Below, piece by piece: positions 1 through 10,179 of a stretch of 25,615 nucleotides of DNA. Positions within the stretch are counted from its first letter, which is position 1. Each line of letters begins with the position of its first letter. Both the position numbers and the translations under genes were made by a program. This DNA comes from Paramacrobiotus richtersi. Lineage: Eukaryota; Tardigrada; Eutardigrada; Parachela; Macrobiotidae. Where the stretch lies: contig JAQGAU010000619.1 in the NCBI GenBank assembly GCA_034698045.1, forward strand, positions 1-25,615, written 5' to 3'. The notes beneath the pieces were generated by a model. The model saw nothing but the letters and a program-made list of their open reading frames with translations. It made no database searches and had not been told where the DNA came from.

Positions 1-1
1 C

Positions 2-727
2 TTAGACAGCGGTGTTCTATTGCCGTTGAAAAGCTTGCTGTGCGTGGATGCAACGGAAGGCATTCGAAAAGATGTGTCTTGGCTGCTGGCGAATATTACC
101 ATTGGAACCCCCAGTCAGATTCAGGTATGTACAACAGTTTCCACTTTCCTCCACAGTGATCACTTAGCAGTTTTTTACGCATTCCTTTCTTAGCCTGTGA
201 TAGATGCCGGATTTGTTCCCCTTCTCATTAAATTTCTGCGGACAGCGGATACCAGAGGACGCCAAGAAGCCGCTCGTGCCATAAGAAATGCAGTGTGGTT
301 CGGTACACACGAGCAAGTACGGTATGTCAGGTAGCGGAATCGCCTCAGCATGTGCAATCCACAATAAATGATAACTCGATTGTCTTTAGCATATTCATAC
401 GGGACGGATGCATCCCACCGCTCTGTGACCAGCTGGACTGCGCTAATGAATGGACAATGCTTGTTCTCCGTAGTTTAGAAGTTATCCTTCGTTGTGGGGG
501 AGTTAGTCTGGATGATCAGGGTTTCAGTTCCACTGCACTTATTGTATTATATTCTCATGGTACGCAGTCGCTAAGTGAGTGCTACCATGAGCTAATGTTA
601 ACTGTTGTTAGGTCTGGAGAAACTGGACGTCTTGACGGGGCACGCGAATCCGGACATATCCAGCAAGGCAGCCGAACTCATCAAAGCTCACTTTTCTCAT
701 GTGTGTTTCGAGATCATATTGTCGTAG
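2..727 (+). CDS. Importin-alpha-like ARM-repeat protein, paralogue 1 (5' end outside window)
   Basis: Four exons are visible: 2..124, 194..321, 390..559 and 612..727, all with GT..AG introns (69, 68 and 52 bp) in phases 0, 2 and 1. They encode the last 178 residues and a TAG stop. The product resembles the C-terminal armadillo repeats of importin-alpha, the adaptor that carries NLS cargo through nuclear pores with importin-beta. The ARM7-like helix reads SWLLANIT, keeping the groove Trp and Asn. The ARM8-like helix reads AARAIRNA, where Arg replaces the usual Trp. The segment GCIPPLCDQLD matches the conserved GCIPALCDLL region, and the last ARM ends in AELIKAHFSH, with no acidic tail after it. 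The last three exons have exactly the same lengths (128, 170, 116) and phases as those of the complete gene at 2459-4626, so the two are tandem duplicates. The family is clear; whether it still carries NLS cargo is not. Confidence 0.85.
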
Positions 728-2458
728 GGAGACGTGAGCTGCTTCCCAGATTGGACGAGTGATCGCTTTTCTGTCCGTTAAAAATTATCTGGCTGAGTCG
801 AGGGTAGATTTGTTTTGATTATGATTCGCGTTGTCTAGTACTTTACTGGGGCAAACTGACAATCAGTAATAATGGCGATGGTTATAGAGTTTTGACATGT
901 AGTCCCAACAATTTCGACGGCAAACTTTTTTCTACTTTTACTGCGTACTTTTCTCTGTTTTCAAGCAGTGAGGTCACTAAGCTTGCTAGGTTTTGCTGTC
1001 GTATGATCTGAAGCGGCTCTAAGGATGAAACCTAGCGCCTTGTATATCTCATTACTATGAGTATAATTCTGCTTTTCTAAGGAATGGTGTGCCGAAAGGA
1101 TTGTTTAATGCGTGTGGTTGGGTGGCTAGGTGCCTAGCCGTTTGTAGGTTGATCGAGTTGCTAATTTGGAAGACAATTTGGTTGGCAGTTGTTTTGTTGG
1201 TGGTTTGCTCGATAGTTTTGTGGCTCATTGTGATAGTTGGATAGTAGCAAGATAGGTTTAAAAAATCAAGCGATCTCCTTGAACCAGAAACATTCATCTT
1301 TGTTGACAGTCTTATGTGCCACAAGAGCGTTAATCAACATTCCATATTTTCACCTACACATGCCAGGGCAGTTGACCTTTGAAGTAACTTGCTTGGAAAA
1401 CGCTTTTACTGAAGATACAAGTTGACCACAAACAGGCACGTTAGACTGCACGTAACCGTAAATAACTATTCTTACGCCGCTTTCATGTAGGAACGCTCAG
1501 AGAAACATCATACTTGTTTTATATGTCGGTGGCTTTTGCCCAATAAAACTTTTTTTAGATAAATAAATAGAAACATTAACAATCGCGCCACAACCAAAGC
1601 AAACGATTAAACGGTTAATATTTGATCATCACGAACTGTCGAGTGCAGCAGTACAGACGTACACTGTTTTCGCAGACGTCACAAGACTCCAGAATATCCT
1701 GATTGTTACCATTCAACAGCAAGAAAAGTCTTTACTGTAATTTAAAACAATGCATGGACAAGCTTGTGATAATTGTTGGCAACAAAAGTCGTCCGTTTAC
1801 TGTCCGGCGTTTTACAGCATGCACAAACAACCTTTCTCAGCTATCGGGGTGCATTGTCCGCGATATTGCCGTGCCGAGGTTAGGCTTGCTCAGAGTACAT
1901 AATATGTAGAACGCACTGACCTTCGTTCATCGATTGTAATCATACCGGACGCCTGGTTGTGGCCGATCGCCGCCGATGTTCAGATCGGACATGACACAAT
2001 GCACACCCGGACCTTAGTCCTGGTTAAAATTTTCCCTTCAGTCAACCTACTCAGTGACCAAAAGACAAGCTCAGGGAAACGTGCATTCAGTGTTCCCGCC
2101 CGTAAGCTTTTCTTGGTCCAGAGAAATGTGAGCATAACAAACTTGAATTGATTCACGCGTCTCATAGCTGATCGCGTCTGGTGCTTCTGGATGAGATTTG
2201 TAGGAAATTGTAGCTCTAGTCCATCATGCCAAAGTATAGCAAATTATAAATCTAGAAAGTCGTCCAATCTATTTAGCACCAAAAGGACTTAATCCGACGA
2301 AGGAAAAGAACCTGGCCGAATCGAGCGTGACGTATAGGTAAAGCACACAATTTTTACGTTCATTTACGCATTTTTTGTCGTGCAGTACTATTGTGCCGTA
2401 TAAGAACCAACCGTTGCGGTTCTGCTGTAAACTTTCAGCCTGCAGGAGATTAAGCACA
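728..2458. other. Intergenic region between the two importin-alpha-like genes
   Basis: No exon with recognisable homology was found on either strand. Open frames here are short (under 90 codons) and lack splice support. The stretch at about 1100-1250 is G/T-rich and holds a perfect 7-bp inverted repeat with a 2-base spacer at 1124-1139. AATAAA-type signals occur near 1540-1570, but they lie too far from the stop at 727 to assign confidently. Confidence 0.5.
2245..2251 (+). promoter_or_regulatory. Candidate TATA box of the complete importin-alpha-like gene
   Basis: The sequence TATAAAT lies about 210 bp before the chosen ATG at 2459. A possible 48-bp 5'-UTR intron (donor GTAAAG at 2338, acceptor TTTTTTGTCGTGCAG ending at 2385) lies between them. 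The frame stays open from 2387 into the ATG, but no in-frame upstream ATG was seen. This is inference from motif and spacing only. Confidence 0.3.
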
Positions 2459-4626
2459 ATGGACGTGCAGTCGTCGATGAATGGTGCAGAAAAAAAGAAC
2501 ACAGTAAACACAAATGCAGCTGTGGTAAGTGATCCCGGAGTTTCCACGCGAAAAGGACTAAAGGATCTATATTGCAGCATATTAGCGACGATATGGCGAA
2601 GGAACTGACCAGCCAGGACCCTCAAGTGATTCTGAACGGCATACAGCATTTTTTCACATACTTGTCCCAAGGTAATGGATCTTGTGTAGTTGTTAACATA
2701 TGGTTTCAATGGCTCATGAGCTATTGTGGGATGTTTTCACAGAAACAACTGGCAAAAGTATTGACACGTACGCCTTGGTATTACCACGTTTTGTCCAGTT
2801 GCTGGAGATGAGCAATCATCCTAAACTGCAGGTATCTGAGATGCACTATCTCCGTTTACAACCAGAGTAATACCTACCGTAAAACCTTTGTTTTGAGCAG
2901 TACGAAGCCGCGAGGGCTTTGACCAGTCTCGCTTCTGTAAGCTCCCAGCAAGTCCGTAAAATCATCGAAATTGGTGCAGTACCGGTTCTCATCAAGTCGC
3001 TCGACACTTCTTCCGAAGATGTGCAAGAACAAGTAAGTCCCAATGCTCATGCTGTCCAGATGATGGAACTCAGCTTCAGTGCGGTTCAATCTGTGTAATT
3101 GTGCAGGCGGTGAGCGCTTTGGGAAACCTGGTTAAAGCTAGTACCATGGGCCGTAATCTGGTGCTGAACAAGGGATTCTTAACGCCTTTAGTCAGGTGCG
3201 TGTTGCGCTATCCACCACAGATGAGAATTTCCTTGATAAAAATTCATAAATCTGCAGCATTTTAAAGTACCCGAAGCGACCGTCGATGGTGAGCAACGCA
3301 GTCCGAACACTGAAATATTTGTGCCGAAAGAAAGGTCCTCCGTCCGAGTTGAACACATTGGTAAGCGAAACTAACTATGTAGGATATACTGTTACATCTT
3401 GTACTAATATGTTCTCAGCCTAAATAAATACAGGCTTCGGTAATGTAGGTACAACAAGCTTTACCGGTTTTGGCTGGACTCCTCGGCCATTCAGACGCGA
3501 CTGTATTGGTCGACTCGTGCTGGGCGGTTGCCAATTTATGTCGGCATTCTCCTCAATTCGCGATCCAGGCCGTCATTGACACGGGAATACCTCCGCAGCT
3601 AGTTTGCCTTTTAAAGTAGGATATACGTCCTTGCATTCACATTTAATATAAATACATCCGTAGGGAACTGGTTGTGTGTCGTGCATTGTAGGCATGACAC
3701 TGACAAGGTTGTCCGCGCTTCCTTGGGGGCTTTAGCAAACATGCTTCTGGGAGAAGATTCTCAGAATCAAGCTATCCTGGACTGTGGCGTTTTACTGCCA
3801 CTCAAGGACCTGCTTGCCGGAACGAATGTGACGGAACCTGTTCGTAAATCCGCTTGCTGCACGCTGTTGAACATTACCGCTGGAAACCATAATCAGATCC
3901 AGGTAAGACAGCTTCCCCACTTTCACAGCTTCCACATTTTCTCATGACATAAAAAGCCTCTTTAAAGCTTGTCATAGATGACGGATTTATTCCCGTGCTC
4001 ATTCATCTGCTGCGTACCGGTGACTTCAAAACACGAAAAGGAGCCGCCTGGGCCATGAACAACGCACTCTGGTGCGGTACGCACGATCAAATTGAGTATG
4101 TCGGCCGAGTGTCGAAAGCAGGAGAAATGATGACTACGAACGATAAATCGATCGTCTTTAGGCAGTTCATACAGTACGGCTGTATACCTGCATTATGTGA
4201 CCTTCTGGACAGTGCTAATGAGTGGATACAGCTGGTCTTCGACGGTCTGGAAGCCATTCTTCTCTTTGGAGAACAGAGTGTAGATGATCAGGGTTTAAAC
4301 CCCGCTGCGCTAAGTGTGTTGTTTTCTCATGGTAAATTTATTTCTGAACGTGTACTACAGCTAAACAATGTTTCTGATATTGCTATGCTTTATTTATTTA
4401 TATAATAATACAAATTCACTGAGTCTACAGCATAAACACGTCGTCGAAACCAGCAGTATCTGGAACTGTACCCATTACACACAGCGCATAACACATATTG
4501 CTATGTGTAGGTCTCGAGAAACTGGACACCTTGACGGAGCACAATAATCCGGATATCTCCCGCAGCGCAGCCCAATTGATCGAAGCGTATTTTTCTCATC
4601 TGTATTTCGAAATTACGTTGTCCTAG
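2459..4626 (+). CDS. Importin-alpha-like ARM-repeat protein, paralogue 2, apparently lacking the IBB domain
   Basis: Eleven exons: 2459..2524, 2578..2671, 2743..2831, 2901..3032, 3107..3195, 3258..3360, 3449..3615, 3692..3902, 3968..4095, 4162..4331 and 4511..4626. Total 1365 nt, 454 residues, all GT..AG, with every phase consistent. The protein is almost entirely armadillo repeats in the order and with the linkers of importin-alpha, for example EDVQEQAVSALGNL, NAVRTLKYLCR, SCWAVANLC, LLNITAG and GAAWAMNNA. Two things are odd. Only about 22 non-basic residues precede the ARM region, where the family normally has a basic IBB domain of 60-90 residues. And of the six helices that normally carry a groove Trp, only W216 and W345 remain; the others are R88, S130, R173 and C303. 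The ARM10-like end (AAQLIEAYFSHLYF) is present without an acidic tail. An additional 5' exon cannot be excluded, but nothing IBB-like was found upstream. A divergent role in nuclear import, or regulation of it, is inference. Confidence 0.85.
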
Positions 4627-5105
4627 AAAGAGAGGAGTTGCTCTTTAAATTGGCCGAACGACCGCCTTCTTGGCCGTCCAGTTATCTAAGGATAGTTCTC
4701 ATAACAGTTTTTTTTTCTCCGTCGTTTCTCTATGCATAGCTAAGCTCGATACGGATTACGGAGTAATACAGGCGCTATGTATGACCTTTAAACGAGCACT
4801 TATTTAACTTTCGACCTGGGACGTTTTTTCTGGCTTTTTTGCCATTATTATCCCCTTTTTGTTTTGTTTTCCCGGCAATATTATTTGTTATTCCTACAAA
4901 AAATCATGTGTTTTGTTATTTCTCTTGTTCTTCCCAAAGAATATCTTAAGCACACCTGTTGTTGTTTCTTACCGATAAAGCGACAACAAAATTCAAACAC
5001 CTGCAGGCCGATGTTTCACAAACGGGGAAGATACCAATAGTTAACTTACGGCAACAAACCACAGAATAACAAAGCCGATGAGAACATCTAAAACCATGGC
5101 GACAT
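4627..5105. other. Intergenic region between convergent importin-like and cathepsin-like genes
   Basis: The two genes face each other, so this 479-bp stretch should hold both 3' UTRs. It is T-rich from 4800 to 4925. No AATAAA was seen on either strand, so the polyadenylation sites are unresolved. No other gene is visible. Confidence 0.5.
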
Positions 5106-7231
5106 CTAGTAACTACACGCCCACGGCCCAAAAACTGTTTTGAAACACTCCTTCCACCAAGCGTCCTCACATGCGGCAGCCCGCTTGGGTTTGGAATTGT
5201 AAACAGCCGAAACACTTGGACGATAACACTGCGCAGGGTGGTCCTTAGCGTCAAAATCGTCCAGCTGCACCGGTGGATGCTTTCCGGATCCTTTCGCCGG
5301 CCAGGTTGGACGGTCATCCGCGGACTGATCCGCTGTGTATGTCGGGAATTGATCCGGTGGATTGTTCGATGGGGAATTGGGTGGCTGGTTGGTTGGGCCG
5401 TTAGTCGGCTGGTTTGGTTGATAATTTGGCGGATAATTCGTTGGTTGATTTGGTTGATAGTTTGGTGGATAGTTTGTCGGCTGATTTGGTTGATAATTAG
5501 GTGGATAATTTGTCGGCTGATTTGGTTGATAATTAGGTGGATAATTTGTCGGCTGGTTTGGATAATTCGGAGGGTAGTTTGGTTGGTAGTTTGGTGGATA
5601 ATTTGGCGGTCGATTCGGCGGGTAGTTCGGTGGATAGTTTGGTGGACGATTTGGTGGATAATTAGGCGGATAGTTCGGTGGATAGTTCGGTGGATAGTTC
5701 GGTGGATAATCCGGCTGATACGGAGGACAATTTGGCGGATAGTTCGGCGTCGTTGGCTTGTCCGTAACCGGCTGCACCGTAGTCGTATCATTCAGTGTAG
5801 CCGGTGTCGGTTTCGTAATCGGGCGCGCTGTCGTCGCAGGTGGATTAACGTACTTTGGCAACGCCGTTATGAAGTAGTCCTCCACTCCGCAGTGATTCGA
5901 TCCGCGCAGGAACTTGACAACCCCGTTCATACCCCATTGCTTCCCCCATGAGTTGACAATCAGCCAGTAGTCCGTGCCGCGCTCCGTGCCCCATCCGATG
6001 ACTTTCAGTGCGTGTCCGCCTTGTGATTGACCGGTCACGTGTCGATACACTCCTAGAACAAAGTCAGTGACTGATATCTGATAGACAGACTGTAGAGGAT
6101 ATTTACCCGAGGAATAGGTTTCCAGATCGGCATAGGCGGTGATGCCGACGGTCATGGGCCCGTTCGTCATGAGTTCGCGTTGGGCTTCTTCGATGACCTT
6201 TTGCAAATCCGCGGCGCCGCTGTATTTTTGAAATTTCAAACCCGTGCCGTACCATTTCGAGCCTGTAAAACAAACAGCGCAAGAATTGTTTAACTCATAT
6301 ACAAATAGGCTAGAAGCGTTTTGTTTTACCTATTTGTTTATCATTCTGGTAGCTCTTGGGATACGCCCTATTCGAACAGGAACGAGTACAACTGGAACTT
6401 GTCGTAGCCTGGCTATCCTGTTGGGAGTACGACTGGTACGGCATGCAACCAATGTTTGTGCGATATTCTCCACCGGTTACCACCCCCGAACTGGTAAACA
6501 TCTGGTAGGGAGTTTCCAGTTGTCCACCTTGCGCACTGCAACGCTAAACCAGTGCATTTTCTTCTATTGGATGTTGAACTTTTCCCTTACCACATTCGCA
6601 TGTTACTTCGTCCGGAACTACACACTAGCACATCCTGTGCGGAAAGGGATATATTCCGGTACGTCGCATCTGAATCTCCCATGGCGATGCATAGACGGTC
6701 GGATAAGACAGCCGCAGCCGATACCGCCTGCATTAACAGGAGAACAGTACATACATTTTGCATACCAATACATTTTGCATATTTTTAAATTTTGTGAACT
6801 TGTACTTACCCAACAAGAAGGGCACGCCCCCTGCGCCCGAATATTCTGGAACGTCGCACACTGAGGCCAGGCTTCTCGGGCGTCGAACGAAGCAGGAATT
6901 GCATCTTTATTATCGCGCGTTGTCGGGCGGCGCGGAATCTTCCGTAGCTGATCATCCGGTGTCGGTTTTAAACCGTAGCTGAATATCGGGCGATTTGATT
7001 CTCGTTCGCTGTTGTAATCTTTGGCCGCCCATGTCGCTTCGTTCGGCCGTCCTTTGAAGTAATCGTTGACGGTTCTGTAAATGATGTTGTATTAGAAAAT
7101 GTTCAGAAACTGCAACAAACGTATACTTACTGCACTATATTTTCCTTTTCGGCGGAAACCGTATTTATTAATCCGGTCTGAAAAGTAGTAAAAAGTACTG
7201 TCAAATGAAATGTTAAACAATATTTCGCCAT
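5106..7231 (-). CDS. Secreted cathepsin B-like cysteine protease (C1A) with a Pro/Asn/Tyr-rich repeat tail
   Basis: Six exons on the - strand: 7231..7131, 7074..6810, 6727..6591, 6535..6330, 6262..6107 and 6052..5106. Total 1812 nt, 603 residues, introns 54-82 bp. Residues 1-28 form a signal peptide (hydrophobic core, end VSA). A short propeptide follows ([11 protein letters not shown] resembles the cathepsin B propeptide), and the mature enzyme starts near [12 protein letters not shown] at about residue 93. Oxyanion Gln115 and catalytic Cys121 lie in QGACPSCW, catalytic His302 in [11 protein letters not shown] and Asn322 in NSWG. CAQGG (168-172) is the GCxGG-type site. The GCMPY segment marks the occluding-loop region, but the loop has no His pair. 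The catalytic domain ends near residue 355. The last 248 residues are a Thr/Pro linker, many PPNY units, four copies of a 12-residue unit, then a segment with four Cys. A normal cathepsin B has no such tail. The enzyme is probably active and secreted; the tail may tether it to matrix, which is inference. Confidence 0.9.
5350..5740 (-). repeat. Coding minisatellite in the cathepsin-like tail (12-nt PPNY and 36-nt units)
   Basis: On the - strand this encodes consecutive PPNY tetrapeptides, some changed to PPNR or PPNC, followed by four near-identical copies of a 12-residue unit, [12 protein letters not shown] (36 nt each). The DNA copies are much more alike in the 36-nt block (about 5405-5585) than in the PPNY block, which suggests recent unequal exchange or slippage. 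Length variation between individuals is likely. Confidence 0.85.
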
Positions 7232-7303
7232 GTTTGCTAACGATTAGAATAGATATGCAGCGGCGAGTGAACGCTGACTTGCCTCTTCTGTTTTTCGTTT
7301 GTT

Positions 7304-7308
7304 ATTGG
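7304..7308 (-). promoter_or_regulatory. Candidate CCAAT box of the cathepsin-like gene
   Basis: CCAAT (ATTGG on the + strand) lies about 75 bp upstream of the start codon at 7231. No convincing TATA box accompanies it. Support is motif and position only. Confidence 0.2.
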
Positions 7309-8562
7309 ACATTCATCGTAAGCAATTATCTTGTGCTTAATTAGTAAGCGGCATGGCTTGAGCTGATAACTACAGCGTTAATTGACTTCAGCGATGATCG
7401 ATAAATCGTCTTCGAAGCGGGTGTACACGGCAGGTTCAAGATCACGGAAGACACTTTGGTATTTTGCTTACTCACTCAATTCATTTGCTGTTAACAAGCT
7501 GCTAAACAATGCCGGTACTGTTACTGCATGTTTTGTGTTCAACATGAGCAAATCAAGTCGGTCAAGTCAGATGTACACGAGAACCTTCTCGACGTGAAGA
7601 TGTGCGGATGGTCACGTTTCCGCATTTCCGCATAACACCCTACATCTGTTCTGTTCATTCACAGCTGTACATGCGGCATCGAACTTTTAATGATGACAGA
7701 TGACAGTTATCAACTGTTACTGTAAATGCGTGAAATAACAAAACTGTGAACGGCCGGTATGATTCAACTGCCGGAACGATTGCAAACGAGCTTAAAAACC
7801 CGTTTTACCGCATATACTGTTTTTGCATTTCGGATGAAGATTGTTTTTGTTGTGCTTTATACTCTGTCGATATTTTTCCTATCAAACTGAACTCATGTTT
7901 GATTTATCCGTCTGAAGTTCTCTGTCCACTGTCGCCTTAGACTACGATTCACATTGTAAAACATGTGCAGGGACATTTGCTTTTTTCAGAGTTAGTTATT
8001 ATATTTAAACGAACAACAGATTTCAGGGAAATCTGAAATCAGAAGAATTTGTTCTTTTATTTTGATAGAGCATGCGCAAACCTTGCTCTTAGGCTACTGG
8101 CACATTTTTATTCCAATTTGGTCTCAGAACCTTGCAGGGATGGGTTCTTACACTTTACAACTGCTAACAGAAAAGAACATTATTGATTTTAACAGTACAA
8201 AGCCCAGTTAGTGTTGTCCATGGTTGCTTTGATTCAGGTATTCGAAATGTGAGTGATGGTTCTCTGGATTACTGAAGAGCGGTTATTTTCATGGGAATGC
8301 ATGACAATATTGTTTCAAGGTCAACTTTTACACGTCCCTATCACATGCACACAGAGTGACACAATGTAATTACAACAATAACTTAACTGGTCACATTGCT
8401 TTGGTACAGAACCTACCTAATGTAATTACTTTGCCGACAGCTGGGATTGTCATAATAACAAAAGGCATATAGCGTGACATGTTCACATGGAAAATGTGCA
8501 ATGCAGACTATGTAGTATGTACAGGGAATCTACATATCGCTTGTGTATGATCATCTGGATAA
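7309..8562. other. Intergenic region upstream of the cathepsin-like gene and downstream of GPCR A
   Basis: No recognisable gene. Open frames on both strands are short and unrelated to known families. There is a 7-bp inverted repeat around 8023-8041 (GATTTCA..TGAAATC). The right part should include the 3' UTR of the - strand GPCR A, but no polyadenylation signal could be assigned. Confidence 0.5.
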
Positions 8563-10087
8563 CTAGCAGCGAAACAACTTCTTCAGCGCATCCCTCCACT
8601 CTCGTGACGCTAGCAGAAAAATCACCGGGTTAAGCAGGGCATCTAAGAAGAAAATAACCGTGCACGGTGTCATGACGTTGTACAAGAGCAGCCCCTAGAA
8701 ATAGACCAAAGTATAGGCCGTATTGACCGGTGTCCAGCAGACGACGGCCACCATCACCAGTCCGGTTAGCACGGCGAAATGCGGCCGGGGACTATGTTGG
8801 CGTTTGGATTCCGAACGAGAAATAACCGGGCGTGACTGGGTTTGCTGACTGGAGCGAACGCTTGGAACGCCATTCACTAGGGAAACAAAATTTTCAGTAC
8901 TCTATGGTCTGTCCACGAGCCATCTGCCGCATCTTTGTTAGCACTGGGATTAAAATAACAGTCTGGCTAACACTCGTACAGCTTACAGGTTACATCTCTA
9001 CTTTTTGAAACAAACAAAACTTTAATTTTTGTTCGAGAGCCGTTGCATCACTGCTGATGAGATACTACAGTTAAACATAGAAAAACAAGAAAACATCTTC
9101 CATCTCCTTAGTTAAGCTAACCGTCCCCAAAACACAAATAGCATTCCCTGGTTACATCTCTTGTCAGGCTGGATCGAAAATACTGCAGAATACGTTACAA
9201 CAATACGTGACCTTTCCTAAATAATGACTGATACATTCTAGACAAGCAGTATATTATATGTTACACAGCAAAATTCGCCACTTACAGCTCTTATTTTGGG
9301 TCGAATTCCTACTGTTACCCGTCCCATGCTGGATCCTGTTCTTGACCTTTCCCCGGACTTTGAAAAAGATCACCGGATACATTAGCAAGACGAGCATCTC
9401 CGGTACCAGGAACAGAGCGACATATGTCGGATTGGACCAGGCCAGTTCGTGCGGGTAGCTGGGGATACACATGGGTATACCGTCGCCAGCCGAATACTTT
9501 ATAATGTGGATGATGAATCCCGGCAATGTCCATAGATGGATGTAGGCCAGCACTGCAATGACAAGTATAATCGCCACTTTTCGCCTATGGTGCAAGCGGT
9601 AGTGTGTTGGAAACACGACCGCCCAGAGACGGTTGGCACAGATGAGGACGTGCATGTGGTAGGAGAAGGACAGGAACGCCCAGCAAGTGTATAATATGAA
9701 GGTGCAGAACTGCTGTCCTAATGGCCAGGTTATACCTAGGAAATGCACATTTGCACTCATTCTCATGGTTTTTCTTCGCGACTTCCCTTTTAAAAATGAC
9801 AATCGTAACTGGGAGAAAAATTGTATTGGAAAGCTGCAACCGTTACCTAATAAAGTGAAGATGCTGTGAAGGTGTAGCGTCAACGTCTGCGCCAAATCTC
9901 CAGTGGCTAAGCTGACAATATAAACGGCGAATGGCGTTTGTAAACGGCCGAATCTGACGTAAACGGTAATCAGCAAGACGTTGAATACCAGGGTGGTCAT
10001 CGTGATGGGCACCATTATCCAGGCTGCATAGGCGGTAGCCAGCGAAACCGGTGCAAGGGTTGCGTTTGCTGCGGTGTTGTTGTCCAT
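8563..10087 (-). pseudogene. Rhodopsin-class GPCR paralogue A, in-frame TAG just before TM7 (candidate pseudogene)
   Basis: Three exons on the - strand: 10087..9847, 9735..9286 and 8876..8563, with introns of 111 and 409 bp, both phase 1. The conceptual product is 334 residues with seven membrane spans. Class A landmarks are N1.50 at residue 36, LATGD in TM2 (D64), Cys3.25 at 91 exactly 25 residues before Arg116, CWTP in TM6 and NPVIF in TM7. N3 and N8 are N-glycosylation sequons. The DRY position reads N115-R116-L117. At 8697..8695 a TAG replaces the Arg codon (CGG) that paralogue B has in the TM6-TM7 loop; the frame is then open again to a TAG at 8565..8563. The protein would stop after 290 residues, lacking TM7. 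Everything else, including splice sites and promoter, looks intact, so the lesion is recent, polymorphic or an assembly error. Its ligand is unknown. Confidence 0.75.
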
Positions 10088-10170
10088 CTTTTCGGAAAAT
10101 GATCGCTGAAACTAGTTATAACGAAAGTAAGAAACCCATGAGACTAAAACGTTTGAGTTGTTTACGGTAC

Positions 10171-10179
10171 TCTTATATA
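10171..10179 (-). promoter_or_regulatory. TATA box of GPCR A
   Basis: TATATAAGA on the - strand lies 84 bp upstream of the ATG at 10087. This is a strong TATA consensus at a spacing compatible with a start site near 10145 and a short 5' UTR. The start site itself is inferred. Confidence 0.5.

Noticed and set aside
2375-2458. 28-codon in-frame upstream extension of the importin-alpha-like gene
   Set aside because: It begins at TTG, not ATG, and encodes no IBB-like basic sequence; read here as 5' UTR.
4946-5791. Long - strand open frame of Arg/Ile/His-rich repeats, and a + strand Trp/Ile/Arg-rich frame at 5238-5951
   Set aside because: Both are shadows of the coding minisatellite of the cathepsin-like tail, kept open only by the 12-nt repeat period.
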